Source: an uncultured Eggerthella sp.
Lineage (GTDB): Bacteria; Actinomycetota; Coriobacteriia; Coriobacteriales; Eggerthellaceae
DNA: 5,982 nt
Assembly: GCA_900542525.1 (NCBI GenBank)
Contig: UQNZ01000017.1
Span: forward strand, 1 to 5,982
Direction of reading: 5' to 3'
In this document: positions 5,368 to 5,982 of the stretch, in pieces
Position numbering within the stretch: position 1 is the first letter of the stretch
Layout of the letters: every line of letters begins with the position of its first letter
Made by a program: the position numbers and the translations under genes
The notes under the pieces: model-generated
Told to the model about the DNA's origin: nothing
The model's input: only the letters and a program-made list of their open reading frames with translations
Databases searched by the model: none

Positions 5368-5982
5368 ATGATCGCCTTGATCGTTGTGCTTATCGTCATC
5401 GCAATTTTGGTGATTGCCGTAATTGCCCTCTACAACAACCTCGTACAGCTACGCAACCGTGTTGACAATGCCTGGTCGCAGATCGACGTGCAGCTGCAAC
5501 GCCGCTTGGATTTGATCCCCAATCTTGTCGAGACCGTAAAGGGATACGCTTCGCACGAACGCGGCACCTTCGAAGCGGTAACGCAGGCACGCAATGCAGT
5601 TATGGCAGCCCCCACACCCGAAGCGAAGATGGAAGCAGACAACGTGCTCACCGGCACGCTGAAGAGCCTCTTCGCGGTTGCTGAAGCCTACCCCGACCTG
5701 AAGGCGAACACCAACTTCCAGCAGCTCCAGACTGAACTCACCAATACCGAAGACAAGATCAGCTACATGCGTCAGAGCTACAACGATACGGTGCTCAATT
5801 ACAACAACGCCATCCAAACCTTCCCAGGCAATATCATTGCAGGCATGTTCCACTTCACGAAGCGCGATGGTTTCGATGCGAATGCAGCAGCCGCAGGTGC
5901 GCCCGTGGTGTCGTTTGGACAAGGCAATGCCGAAGGAACCCCCTCGGTGAACTTCTCGACTGCGCCCACGGATCCTCCACAA
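5368..5982 (+). CDS. lemA: LemA family membrane protein, 3' end outside the window
   Basis: An open frame of 205 codons from ATG to the window edge with no stop. An N-terminal membrane anchor (residues 2-21, MIALIVVLIV start) is followed directly by the LemA signature: YNNLVQLRNRVDNAWSQIDV (22-41), then RRLDLIPNLVETVKGYASHE. Helical regions rich in Gln, Glu and Asn follow, then the family's YNNAIQTFPGNIIAGMF segment and a Pro/Ala-rich tail. LemA proteins are usually about 185-205 residues, so only a few codons are probably missing. The molecular role of LemA is not settled; a cytoplasmic-side coiled helical bundle anchored by the N-terminal segment is the usual view. AAAAGGAG lies five bases upstream. 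The 54-base gap after ispE contains no terminator, so read-through from tadA-ispE is possible. Family members frequently sit next to DUF2207 or TPM-domain genes, so the gene after the right edge would be informative. Confidence 0.93.
   Translation, partial: MIALIVVLIVIAILVIAVIALYNNLVQLRNRVDNAWSQIDVQLQRRLDLIPNLVETVKGYASHERGTFEAVTQARNAVMAAPTPEAKMEADNVLTGTLKSLFAVAEAYPDLKANTNFQQLQTELTNTEDKISYMRQSYNDTVLNYNNAIQTFPGNIIAGMFHFTKRDGFDANAAAAGAPVVSFGQGNAEGTPSVNFSTAPTDPPQ

Overview
The window is compact bacterial chromosome: five complete protein genes and one partial one, all on the + strand, plus two serine tRNA genes on the - strand. Base composition looks moderate, slightly above half GC by eye. The gene types suggest a Gram-positive host: a DUF2207 protein with a glycine-rich tail, LemA, an MEP-pathway kinase, GTG and ATG starts behind strong GGAGG-like ribosome binding sites, and short extended -10 promoters. 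An anaerobic actinobacterium of the Coriobacteriia, or a clostridium-like firmicute, fits best. This placement is an inference from gene style and is not certain.

Layout. Positions 1-81 hold tRNA-Ser(GCT) on the - strand, cut at its 3' acceptor end by the window edge. Its promoter lies in the 5' leader of the next gene. Positions 142-2100 encode a 652-residue secreted/membrane DUF2207 protein, followed by a probable terminator. Positions 2209-2721 encode a shikimate-kinase-family P-loop kinase, and 2803-3705 encode a quinate/shikimate dehydrogenase of the YdiB-like type. The gap between them carries an operator-like palindrome pair. Positions 3780-3867 hold tRNA-Ser(TGA) on the - strand with an encoded CCA and a good downstream terminator at 3733-3769. 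Positions 3905-4402 (tadA) and 4399-5313 (ispE) overlap by ATGA. From 5368 to the right edge runs lemA, without its stop codon.

How the genes relate. The kinase and dehydrogenase look like consecutive shikimate-pathway steps. However, the kinase lacks the arginine that classical shikimate kinases use to hold shikimate, and the dehydrogenase has the NAD-type YdiB signature. The pair may therefore serve something other than the standard chorismate route. tadA (tRNA wobble inosine) and ispE (isoprenoid precursor) are housekeeping genes joined by translational coupling. DUF2207 and LemA proteins often come from neighbouring genes; here they flank the metabolic and tRNA block at opposite ends of the window.

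I see no mobile element, CRISPR array, phage gene or defence system, and no gene-free stretch over 300 bases. The most unusual signals are the atypical kinase/dehydrogenase pair and the palindromic element between them.
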